Positions 57,052 through 64,000 of a stretch of DNA of 64,000 bases are shown one piece after another. Positions within the stretch are counted from its first letter, which is position 1, and every line of letters starts with the position of its first letter. The notes beneath the pieces were generated by a model that worked only from the letters and a program-made list of their open reading frames with translations, had not been told where the DNA came from and made no database searches. The translations under genes were made by a program, and so were the position numbers. The stretch covers positions 3,720,001-3,784,000 of the forward strand of contig NZ_CP104302.1 of assembly GCF_025215495.1 (NCBI RefSeq). Direction: 5' to 3'. The DNA comes from Mycolicibacterium brumae. Its GTDB lineage: Bacteria; Actinomycetota; Actinomycetes; Mycobacteriales; Mycobacteriaceae.

Positions 57052-58281
57052 ATGGACTTCGCCCCCTCGGATCGAGCTTTGGATTACCAGCAGCGCCTCA
57101 CCGAGTTCATGGTGACCCGGGTGCTTCCCGCCGAGGAGGATTACGACGCCTTCCGCGCCGCGGCCGGACCGGGCGATCACACCGTGCCGCCCATCGTGGA
57201 GGAACTCAAGGCCGAGGCCCGCGAACTCGGGCTGTGGAACCTCTTCCTGCCCGCCGAGTCCGGTCTGACGAACACCGAGTACGCCTCGCTGGCGGAGATC
57301 TCCGGGTGGAGCACCGAGATCGCGCCCGAGGCGCTGAACTGTTCGGCGCCGGACACCGGCAACATGGAAACCCTGCACCTGTTCGCCACCGAGGAGCAGC
57401 GCCGGGACTGGCTGCAGCCGTTGCTCGAGGGCGAGATCCGCAGCGCGTTCTCGATGACCGAGCCGGCCGTGGCCTCTAGCGACGCGCGCAATATCCAGAC
57501 CGAGATCGTCCGCGACGGCGACGAGTACGTCATCAACGGCCACAAGTGGTGGACCTCCGGCGCGAATGATCCACGCTGCAAGATCCTGATCGTGATGGGG
57601 CGCACCAATCCCGACGCCGCCCCGCACCAGCAGCAGTCCATGGTGCTGGTGCCCGTCGACATTCCGGGAGTGCAGATCCTGCGCTCCACAAGCGTTTTCG
57701 GCTGGATCGACCAGCCCGGGCACGCCGAGATCATCTTCGACAACGTACGGGTTCCGGCGTCGAACCTGCTGGGCGAGGAAGGCGGCGGTTTCGCCATCGC
57801 CCAAGCCCGGCTGGGCCCCGGCCGCATCCACCACTGCATGCGCGCGATCGGGGTCGCCGAGCGGGCGCTGGCGCTGATGGTGGATCGGGCCAGCCGTCGA
57901 ATCGCGTTCGGCAAGCCGCTGGCCGCCCAGGGCATGGTGCAGCACTCGATTGCGGTGTCGCGCAACGAGATCGACCAGGCCCGGCTGCTGTGCCAGAAGG
58001 CCGCCTGGACCATCGACCAGCACGGCAACAAGGCCGCCCGCAATCAGGTCGCCCAAATCAAAGCCGTCGCCCCGACCATGGCCTGCAACGTCCTCGACCG
58101 GGCGATCCAGGTGCACGGCGCGGCCGGAGTCAGCGATGACACCGCGCTGGCCCGGATGTACGGCTGGCAGCGCGCCATGCGGATCTTCGACGGACCCGAC
58201 GAAGTCCACCTGCGCAGCATCGCCCGCGCCGAGCTGTCCGCCGACAAGAGCCCACTGGCCGCCGCGGCCGTCCCGAAGTGA
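57052..58281 (+). CDS. fadE2: Acyl-CoA dehydrogenase (FadE2-like)
   Basis: A 409-residue FAD-dependent acyl-CoA dehydrogenase of the ACAD10/ACAD11-type branch. The FAD region is [15 protein letters not shown], a [12 protein letters not shown] loop follows, then [18 protein letters not shown] and the C-terminal [33 protein letters not shown] block. The ATG at 57052 gives [14 protein letters not shown]; the longer open frame upstream has no support. It ends in GTGA, overlapping ptbB by four bases. It catalyses the first beta-oxidation step for an unknown acyl-CoA. Confidence 0.92.
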   Translation: MDFAPSDRALDYQQRLTEFMVTRVLPAEEDYDAFRAAAGPGDHTVPPIVEELKAEARELGLWNLFLPAESGLTNTEYASLAEISGWSTEIAPEALNCSAPDTGNMETLHLFATEEQRRDWLQPLLEGEIRSAFSMTEPAVASSDARNIQTEIVRDGDEYVINGHKWWTSGANDPRCKILIVMGRTNPDAAPHQQQSMVLVPVDIPGVQILRSTSVFGWIDQPGHAEIIFDNVRVPASNLLGEEGGGFAIAQARLGPGRIHHCMRAIGVAERALALMVDRASRRIAFGKPLAAQGMVQHSIAVSRNEIDQARLLCQKAAWTIDQHGNKAARNQVAQIKAVAPTMACNVLDRAIQVHGAAGVSDDTALARMYGWQRAMRIFDGPDEVHLRSIARAELSADKSPLAAAAVPK

Positions 58282-59096
58282 CCGGAATGCTGTCCGGGGC
58301 TTGGAATTTCCGCGACGTCGCGTCGTCGACGTCGGGGGCGATCCGGCCCGGTCGGCTGTTCCGATCCGGCGAACTGACCCAACTCGACGAGACCGGTGCG
58401 CGGCAGCTGGAGCAGCTCTGGATCCGCGACGTAGCCGACCTGCGCAGCACACCCGAGGTGCGCCGGCACGGCGCCGACCGGGTGCCGGCGAGCGTGCGGG
58501 TGCACGCGCTGCCGTTCGTCGAAGTGCTCACCGGCGACAAGATGCCCGACGACGACGTGGCGCCGCACGAGCACGCGTTCGCCCGGCTGGTGAAAGAACA
58601 CCCGGACCCGGAGGCGGCCGCGGCCAAGGCCCGGCGTTTCATGGCCGAGGAGTACCTGCGGTTCGCCACCGCCGATGGCGCGCAGCGGGCGCTGCGCGAG
58701 ACCGCGCGGCTGCTGGCCGCGGGTTCTGCGGTGCTGACGCACTGCTTCGCCGGCAAGGACCGCACCGGTTTCTCGGTGGCCGTGGTGCTCGAAGCGGTCG
58801 GGGTGGACCGCTCCACCATCATGGACGACTACCTGGCCAGCAACAACGCCGCGCCGGAGTTGCGCGCGCAGATCGCCGAGCGCATCCGGACCCAGCTCGG
58901 CGGGAACCTGCCCGCCGACGCCGAGGCCTACGCGCGGGCGCGGCTGTCCGACGACGTGCTGGGCGTGCGCCCGGAGTACCTCGACGGCGCGCTGGCCCGC
59001 GTCGAGGCCGACTTCGGCTCGGTGACCGGCTATCTGAGCGCGGCCGGTGTCACCGACGAGGAACTGGCCGCGCTGCGCGAGACGCTGCGGGACTGA
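58278..59096 (+). CDS. ptbB: Protein tyrosine / phosphoinositide phosphatase PtbB
   Basis: A 272-residue phosphatase of the MptpB family, which removes phosphate from tyrosine, serine and phosphoinositides; the M. tuberculosis enzyme is secreted and blunts macrophage signalling. The P-loop is [11 protein letters not shown] with the catalytic Cys156, including the Lys typical of lipid phosphatases. An early NFRDVAS and a [11 protein letters not shown] motif are also family marks. The GTG at 58278 overlaps the fadE2 stop. No secretion signal is visible, as in MptpB. Confidence 0.95.
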   Translation: MTGMLSGAWNFRDVASSTSGAIRPGRLFRSGELTQLDETGARQLEQLWIRDVADLRSTPEVRRHGADRVPASVRVHALPFVEVLTGDKMPDDDVAPHEHAFARLVKEHPDPEAAAAKARRFMAEEYLRFATADGAQRALRETARLLAAGSAVLTHCFAGKDRTGFSVAVVLEAVGVDRSTIMDDYLASNNAAPELRAQIAERIRTQLGGNLPADAEAYARARLSDDVLGVRPEYLDGALARVEADFGSVTGYLSAAGVTDEELAALRETLRD

Positions 59097-59102
59097 GCCG
59101 GA

Positions 59103-60989
59103 TCAGACGGCGTCCGCGCCGGTGCGATCCGCACTCGGCGACGCGTCGTCGTGCTGGTCTCCGGGCGCCGACGGCCCCGCGCCGCCGTCGGGATCCTTTG
59201 CGCCGTGCCGGCCCGTGAACGGCGAACCGACTCGGTCACGTTTGCCGGCCAGGGACGGGCCTTCGCCGCCGCGACGCGGATCCAGTTTCGCCGTCACCGG
59301 GCCGTCCTGGTCCGCCTCGGCTGCTACGGCGGCTTTGCGCTCCCGCCAGCGTTGCCGCGGCGACATCGCGGGCGCCTCAGAGTCAGTGTCCACAGTTTTG
59401 TTGCGGGTGAACAACTTCCGGATCTTCAGACCCACGGGGCCTGAATCGTCAGCCGGCGGCGTGAGCCCGGCCTCGGGGACCTCCCCGACGCCGACCGGGT
59501 TCTCGCTCCGCGCTGCGACGCCGGGCCACTGCGATCGCGGCTTCTCACCCATGGACTGTTTGCGCTCGAACCGAGCGCCGGACTCGACCGCCAACGTCCT
59601 GAGGTTCTGACTCTCCACAACGGGTTCGACCGCGCCGTCCTCCACCACGTCGACGTTCTGCTGGACTACGTTCGGCTGGCCGGAGTTCCCGCCGAACAGC
59701 CGGAAACGGTTGACCGTGTCCTCGGCCTTGTCGATGAAGTCGGTGACCGCGTTGGATCCGAACAGATCCGAGATCCGGACGGTGTCCACCCCGTAGGGAC
59801 TCGTCGACTTCTTGGTGCCCAGCGGCCGGAAGCCCGGGTCGCCGGCGATCTCGGCGAGCGCGTTGTCGATGCCGACCAGCAGCGCGTTGCCGAAGGTCAG
59901 CACGTCGGTGATCGGCTGGAACCGGATCAGCTTCATCGACTCCGGGCTGCCCGGCGAGAGGCCACGGTCATAGCCCATTTCGGTGATCGCCCGCAGCGGC
60001 GAGTCCAGCAGGGTGAACAGCGGGCCCAGCCAGCCCCGCACCGGATCCGGGATGACGTTCTCCACGATGCTCAGCATCGGCAGCCGTTCGGTGGGGATCA
60101 TGTAGTAGGTGGTGTCCCCGTACACGCCCTGTTTCATGGCTTCGGTCACCGCCGGCTGGTAGCCGCCGTGCACGGTCGCCATCCCGGCCACGGCGTTGAG
60201 GGTGGCGATCAGGTTCAGCGGGTACAGCGGGAAGTCGGAGAACCCGTCGTACTGGGTGCTGATGTCCTCGGTCCTGAAGTGGCAGACGCCTTCGACGCAG
60301 CTGTCGGTCGGGGTAGCGCCGTCGAAGGTGATGCCCACGAACGGAATTGACAACCCGTTGAGGCGCTCGAGGATGCCGCCGTTGGGCCGGTTCGGATTGC
60401 CGATGATGACGAACGACACGTCCGGCGCGGTGTCCCAACCCTGCTGCGAGTACCAGTCGATCATGGCGCGTTTGACGTCGGTGAGCACCCGGCCGCTCTG
60501 CGAGTAACCGAACACCACCAGCGCGTCGTCCTGGTCGAACTCGTGGAAGAACTCCGGGTTCGCCGGGCAGCCGGCCGGGCCGGACACACATTTGGCGACG
60601 TTCTGCACACCGATCATCACCGACCGGTCGAAGGTCATGGTGGAGCCGGGCAGCGGCCAGAACTGTTCCGGTGTGTACACCGCCACCCGGCGATCGCCGG
60701 TGTTCGTCTGCGGCGAGTCGAAAAGGCCCCACCGGTCGGCGGCCGGGTCGACATAGGTGTTCCCGAAGTGGCCGAGGAAGTTCTGCACGAACAGTTCGTC
60801 GTTGGTGGGCGGCATCAACGGCGCCCCGGTGCCGCCGACCATCAGCGCGGTGACGGTCGCCAGCGGCAGCACCGCCGCGGTGATCACCGACCAGGCCGCG
60901 GCCAGCGCCCGCCGACGATCACGCCCAACACACCGAAAATACGAAGAATCGACCCCATCAGAACCCCCGGGGCGCCCGCCGCTCCCCAT
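59103..60989 (-). CDS. PE-PPE-domain serine hydrolase without a PE domain, copy 1
   Basis: A 628-residue protein with the PE-PPE domain (PF08237, alpha/beta-hydrolase fold) at about residues 90-330. The nucleophile is in VVFGYSQSGRV (GxSxS), followed by VIIGNPNRPNGGILER, and the region PMLSIVENVIPDPVRGWLGPLFTLL. The tail after about 420 is polar and charged, probably disordered. No PE domain; a hydrophobic segment near residues 29-52 is instead N-terminal. It is a close paralogue of the next gene (the stretch RAITEMGYDRGLSPGSPE is identical). The N-terminus is odd: the ATG at 60958 begins MGSILRIFGVLGVIVG like the paralogue but in another frame (see findings), so the start given here is the longest open frame. 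Confidence 0.8.
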   Translation of the reverse strand: MGSGGRPGGSDGVDSSYFRCVGRDRRRALAAAWSVITAAVLPLATVTALMVGGTGAPLMPPTNDELFVQNFLGHFGNTYVDPAADRWGLFDSPQTNTGDRRVAVYTPEQFWPLPGSTMTFDRSVMIGVQNVAKCVSGPAGCPANPEFFHEFDQDDALVVFGYSQSGRVLTDVKRAMIDWYSQQGWDTAPDVSFVIIGNPNRPNGGILERLNGLSIPFVGITFDGATPTDSCVEGVCHFRTEDISTQYDGFSDFPLYPLNLIATLNAVAGMATVHGGYQPAVTEAMKQGVYGDTTYYMIPTERLPMLSIVENVIPDPVRGWLGPLFTLLDSPLRAITEMGYDRGLSPGSPESMKLIRFQPITDVLTFGNALLVGIDNALAEIAGDPGFRPLGTKKSTSPYGVDTVRISDLFGSNAVTDFIDKAEDTVNRFRLFGGNSGQPNVVQQNVDVVEDGAVEPVVESQNLRTLAVESGARFERKQSMGEKPRSQWPGVAARSENPVGVGEVPEAGLTPPADDSGPVGLKIRKLFTRNKTVDTDSEAPAMSPRQRWRERKAAVAAEADQDGPVTAKLDPRRGGEGPSLAGKRDRVGSPFTGRHGAKDPDGGAGPSAPGDQHDDASPSADRTGADAV

Positions 60990-61151
60990 TCCCTCCGGGA
61001 TCAGCGGGCCGCCGTCCCGAAGAGCTCATGCAGTTCGCAGCGTATGACCGGTACCGCCGGTTCCGCAATGCTTTCCCAGGAAATCCCTCCGCGAATCTCA
61101 GCACCCGCCGGGACGACGCAGCGCGGCCCCGCAGAAGATGACCGGCGCCGC

Positions 61152-62999
61152 TCAGGCGGCCGGAGCGCTGCCGGTGTCGGCGGTCTTCTGCGCGCCCGCA
61201 CCCTGCTCGCCCCGGTTGGGTCCTCGCCGCTGCGCGCTGTCCCGACTGAACCGAGTCGGGTTGCCGCTATCGGCGCCGGAAGTCTTGGTCAGTCCTGCGG
61301 GCCGGCGCTTGCGGTCGCTCGGATCGGGGCCCTCGACCCGGTCGCTCGGCTGCGACGCAGCCGATTCGGACTCGGTCACCGCCGCCTTCTTCTCCCGCTT
61401 GCCGCGCGGCCCAGCGGCCACCGCCAGCGCGCCGCTGTCCGCTTCTTCAGCCCCGGGCCGCGACCCGCGCTTGCGCCAATCCCGCAGCGACTTCGGCCGC
61501 TCGGCCGGCGGCTGGGCGGTTGTTGGCGCGGGGTCCGCGGCCGGCGCCTCTCCGATCTGCGACCGGCTGCGCTTGGCCACCGACGCCTTCTGCATCTTCA
61601 GGACCTCGCCCTGCTCGACGGCGCCTTGCTCGCCGTTCTGCGGCGCGACGTTCTGATCGTCATCGAGTTGAACGACGTTCTGCGGCACGGCGCCCTGCTG
61701 GCCGGAGCCCCCGCCGAACAGCCGGAACCGGTTGATCGCGTCTTCGGTTTTGTCGATGAAATCGGTCACCGCATTGGACCCGAACACATCCGATGCCCGG
61801 ATGGTGTCCACCCCGTACGGGCTCGTCGGCTTCTTGGTGCCCAGCGGCCGGAAATTTGCGTCGCCGGTGACCTCCGCCAGAGCGTCGTCTATACCGACGG
61901 CCAGGGCGTTGCCGAACGTCAGCACGTCGGTGATCGGCTGGAACCGGATCAGCTTCATCGGCTCCGGGCTGCCCGGCGAGAGGCCACGGTCGTAGCCCAT
62001 TTCGGTGATCGCCCGCAGCGGCGAGTCCAGCAGCGTGAACACCGGGCTGAGCCAACCGCCGACCGGATCCGGGATGGCATCCTCGACAATGCTCAACAGC
62101 GGCAGCCGAGTGGTGGGGATCATGTAGTACTGGGTGTCGCCATACTTGCCCTGGTCGATCAGCGCGTCGATGTCGGCGTCCTGGTAGTACCCGTGCACCG
62201 CGAAGATGCCGGCCAGCGCGTTCAGGTCGGCCAGCACATTGAGCGGGTACAACGGGAAATCGGAGTACCCGTCGTACTGATATGAGTAGTCGGTGGTGTC
62301 GAACCGGCAACCGGTCGGTGTTCCGCAGCCACTGTCGGTCGGGGTGGCCCCATCGGTGGTGATGTCGAGGATCGGAATGTGCAGTCCGAGGAAGCGTTCC
62401 AGGATGCCGCCGTTGGGCCGGTTCGGGTTGCCGATCAGCACGAACTGCAGATCCGGCACCGGGTTTGCCGGATCGTCCCAGCCGACCCTGTTGTACAGGC
62501 TGACCAGCGACTGCTTGAGGTTGGTCGCGATCCGGGCGCTCTGCGAGTAGCCGAAGACCAGACGATCCGCGGTGACGTCGTCCAGGTCGCGGATCGCTGC
62601 GCCGGCTGTGGTGTTGTGCACGCAGGTCGCGCCACCCAGCACGCACCCGGTCAGGTTCGTCAGCCCGATCTTGACCGACTGGTCGAAGGTGAGCTTCTGG
62701 TCGGGCAGCGGCCAGAACTCCTCCGGGGTGTACACCGCCACCGAACCCTGGTAAGTGTCCCCCGCCGCCAACGATGGCTTGATGTACTTGTTGTACGTCC
62801 AACCCAGGTAGAAGTCGGTGGCGTCGTCCGGGGTCCCGATCGGACCGATGTTCATCAGCGGCGAACCGGTGCCGCCCATCACCAGCGCGGTGACGGCGGC
62901 CAACGGCAGCACCGCGGCGACCACCGCCGACCACGCCGCCGCCAGCATCGTGCCGATGACCACCCCGAGGAAACCGAAAACCCGAATGACGGACCCCAT
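61152..62999 (-). CDS. PE-PPE-domain serine hydrolase without a PE domain, copy 2
   Basis: A 615-residue paralogue of the protein encoded at 59103-60989. The N-terminus MGSVIRVFGFLGVVIGTMLAAAWSA is a signal/anchor in place of a PE domain. The catalytic stretch is LVFGYSQSARIATN (GxSxS), then LIGNPNRPNGGILERFLGLHIP. Conserved cysteines pair in CVLGGATC and in GCGTPTGC, and the end of the domain is LLSIVEDAIPDPVGGWLSPVFTLL. The long tail (from about residue 415) is charged, with Lys/Arg-rich stretches. The ATG at 62997-62999 is used; a GTG six codons upstream is in frame. Esterase or acyltransferase activity on envelope lipids is likely from the family. Confidence 0.88.
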   Translation of the reverse strand: MGSVIRVFGFLGVVIGTMLAAAWSAVVAAVLPLAAVTALVMGGTGSPLMNIGPIGTPDDATDFYLGWTYNKYIKPSLAAGDTYQGSVAVYTPEEFWPLPDQKLTFDQSVKIGLTNLTGCVLGGATCVHNTTAGAAIRDLDDVTADRLVFGYSQSARIATNLKQSLVSLYNRVGWDDPANPVPDLQFVLIGNPNRPNGGILERFLGLHIPILDITTDGATPTDSGCGTPTGCRFDTTDYSYQYDGYSDFPLYPLNVLADLNALAGIFAVHGYYQDADIDALIDQGKYGDTQYYMIPTTRLPLLSIVEDAIPDPVGGWLSPVFTLLDSPLRAITEMGYDRGLSPGSPEPMKLIRFQPITDVLTFGNALAVGIDDALAEVTGDANFRPLGTKKPTSPYGVDTIRASDVFGSNAVTDFIDKTEDAINRFRLFGGGSGQQGAVPQNVVQLDDDQNVAPQNGEQGAVEQGEVLKMQKASVAKRSRSQIGEAPAADPAPTTAQPPAERPKSLRDWRKRGSRPGAEEADSGALAVAAGPRGKREKKAAVTESESAASQPSDRVEGPDPSDRKRRPAGLTKTSGADSGNPTRFSRDSAQRRGPNRGEQGAGAQKTADTGSAPAA

Positions 63000-63206
63000 G
63001 ACCCAACCCGTTTCCACCCCACCGCAAACCCCGCCCCGATCAGGCTCGGCGGGCTGAGCAGCCCGAACGGGAACTTACTGAGGGGTAATATAAACCCGGT
63101 ACCGGCGGTTCCGGAAGCAAAATCCGCAAATTCTTCCGGAATTGGTGCGGGGGTGAGAAAAGGGTGCCGAATGAGGTGCCCCTGCGGGCCCCGGAGGCCC
63201 TATCCA

Positions 63207-63375
63207 GCGACGTCAGTGACCTGCTGGCGACTTCATGCGACGTCAGTGACCCGCTGGCGGTTCCCGCGCCTGAAACCGCCCACCCGTCACTGGCGAACCC
63301 CGCAACCGCCCGCCAGTCACTGGGGAGACCGCCGGTGACGTGATGGCGGCCCGAAATCGCCCACCCGTCACTGGC
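63207..63375. repeat. Repeat-rich 414-bp gap with a GTCACTG-type motif
   Basis: The gap 63000-63413 has no gene. Two direct 30-bp units (63207-63236 and 63237-63266) start GCGACGTCAGTGACC. GCCCACCCGTCACTGGC occurs at 63279-63295 and 63359-63375, and a variant at 63309-63325. They share a GTCACTG core in both orientations, so the units are variants of one motif. The AT-richer part before it (63085-63140) may hold the promoter of the PE-PPE gene. Confidence 0.75.
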
Positions 63376-63413
63376 AAACCCGGGCACCCGCCAACCGGCC
63401 GCCCAACGACCGC

Positions 63414-63896
63414 TCAGCCGAGAAGCACCGCCCCGGCCCACACTCCGGCCGCCAGCAGCGCTCCGGCGAACTCCACCCCCATCGACAGCAGCACCCCCTT
63501 GACGGCGAACACCGTCGCCGCCCACGCGCGGGCCAGATCCCGACGCTTGACCAGCTCGCCGACGAACACCCCGCCCACGAAACCGATCACCAGGCCGATC
63601 ACCGGCACCGCGAAGAACCCGACGATCCCGCACAACGCGCCGAAGATCAGGATCGGCGTGCCCACGTCGGCGGCCCGCATCCGCTTGGCCGGCCAGAGGT
63701 ACTTGACCACCGAGGCCGTGACGATCAGCGCCGCGCACACCCCCAGGGTGACCCAGCCGGTGGTGTTCTGCTCGAAGCACGCCCAGACCGTGATGGCGGC
63801 CAACACCAGAAACCCACCCGGCAGCAGCGGAACCACCACCCCGACCAACCCGACCGCGATGGCCAGCCCGACCAGTAACAGCCCACCAGTGCTCAC
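63414..63896 (-). CDS. DUF456 membrane protein
   Basis: A 160-residue protein with four to five hydrophobic segments and the DUF456 family motifs VGVVVPLLPGGFLVL and FVGGVFVGELV. The start is a GTG at 63894-63896. It is separated from the PE-PPE genes by the repeat-rich gap and from the next gene by a hairpin. Function unknown. Confidence 0.87.
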   Translation of the reverse strand: MSTGGLLLVGLAIAVGLVGVVVPLLPGGFLVLAAITVWACFEQNTTGWVTLGVCAALIVTASVVKYLWPAKRMRAADVGTPILIFGALCGIVGFFAVPVIGLVIGFVGGVFVGELVKRRDLARAWAATVFAVKGVLLSMGVEFAGALLAAGVWAGAVLLG

Positions 63897-63902
63897 ATAC
63901 AG

Positions 63903-63934
63903 ATCATGCCCCGACCCACCGGCCGGGGCATGAT
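63903..63934 (-). terminator. Hairpin between two minus-strand genes
   Basis: A perfect 11-bp stem ATCATGCCCCG with CGGGGCATGAT, ten-base loop. It lies 10 bp past the TGA of the next gene (63945-63947), so it most likely ends that transcript. Confidence 0.75.
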
Positions 63935-63944
63935 TCCGCAGATG

Positions 63945-64000
63945 TCAGAGGCTGAAGGACGCCTGCTTGGCCTCGGAGAGGTCGTCGATCTCCGTCCAGC
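63945..64000 (-). CDS. C-terminal end of an unidentified gene (partial)
   Basis: An open frame enters from past base 64000 and ends at the TGA 63945-63947. The visible 17 or so residues read WTEIDDLSEAKQASFSL. Too short to identify; the terminator hairpin immediately after supports a real gene end. Confidence 0.6.
   Translation of the reverse strand, partial: WTEIDDLSEAKQASFSL

Noticed and set aside
63207..63375. CRISPR-like array
   Set aside because: Units differ in spacing and orientation, with no constant repeat plus unique spacer structure.

Overview
The window is a stretch of a very GC-rich actinobacterial chromosome that can be placed in the Mycobacteriaceae. It carries mmpL3, mmpL11, the C-terminal part of aftD, zmp1, ricR, ptbB, a Rv0203-type haem-binding protein and PE-PPE-domain proteins. 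From memory of M. tuberculosis H37Rv, the order is essentially the Rv0236c-to-Rv0151c interval read backwards, with several departures. PntA is a single fused chain, there is an extra metal-efflux cassette, an L-lactate dehydrogenase is present, and the mce1 operon is absent from its expected place. A non-tuberculous mycobacterium is the best guess; I cannot name the species.

Layout. 1-10.6 kb: cell-envelope genes (aftD C-terminus, membrane acyltransferase, DUF3068 protein, polytopic membrane protein, GT4 glycosyltransferase, methyltransferase, LipC-like esterase), with a tandem repeat in one divergent gap. 10.7-15.3 kb: accessory-looking genes (DUF4407 protein, DUF222/HNH 13E12-type nuclease, Na+/Ca2+-exchanger-family transporter). 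15.5-21.3 kb: pckG with a strong terminator, two GTPase-like proteins whose P-loop lysine is arginine, trmB and a NYN-domain gene. 21.4-32.4 kb: the MmpL3/MmpL11 trehalose-lipid and haem locus, with an AI-2E family permease, a UPF0104 protein, an M23 lipoprotein, a haem-binding protein and an HTH gene. 32.4-35.1 kb: a CadC-like repressor plus soft-metal P1B-ATPase operon bracketed by two copies of a 77-bp palindromic repeat. 35.2-42.1 kb: zmp1, a lipoprotein, an L,D-transpeptidase, a copper module (DUF305 protein and ricR under a perfect inverted-repeat operator), and ilvD. 42.2-49.6 kb: small lipoproteins, O-methyltransferase, aldehyde dehydrogenase-like protein, metalloprotease-like and DUF2786 genes, monoacylglycerol lipase, ldh and an SDR dehydrogenase. 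49.9-56.1 kb: phosphodiester glycosidase, DUF5642 lipoprotein, TB18.5-like protein, TetR regulator, pntA and pntB. 56.1-64 kb: hydrolase, FadE2-like dehydrogenase, ptbB, two PE-PPE-domain proteins without a PE domain (one apparently frameshifted at its N-terminus), a repeat-rich gap, a DUF456 protein and the end of one more gene.

Functional themes are mycolate and arabinogalactan envelope building (AftD, MmpL3, MmpL11, L,D-transpeptidase), haem and metal handling (Rv0203-like protein, P1B-ATPase, RicR/DUF305), gluconeogenesis and redox balance (PckG, LDH, PntAB), and lipid turnover (esterases, FadE2, monoacylglycerol lipase). I saw no rRNA, tRNA, CRISPR array or intact insertion sequence. Coordinates of starts were chosen from ribosome-binding sites, overlaps and remembered homologues. 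Family assignments are from recognition, not from a search.
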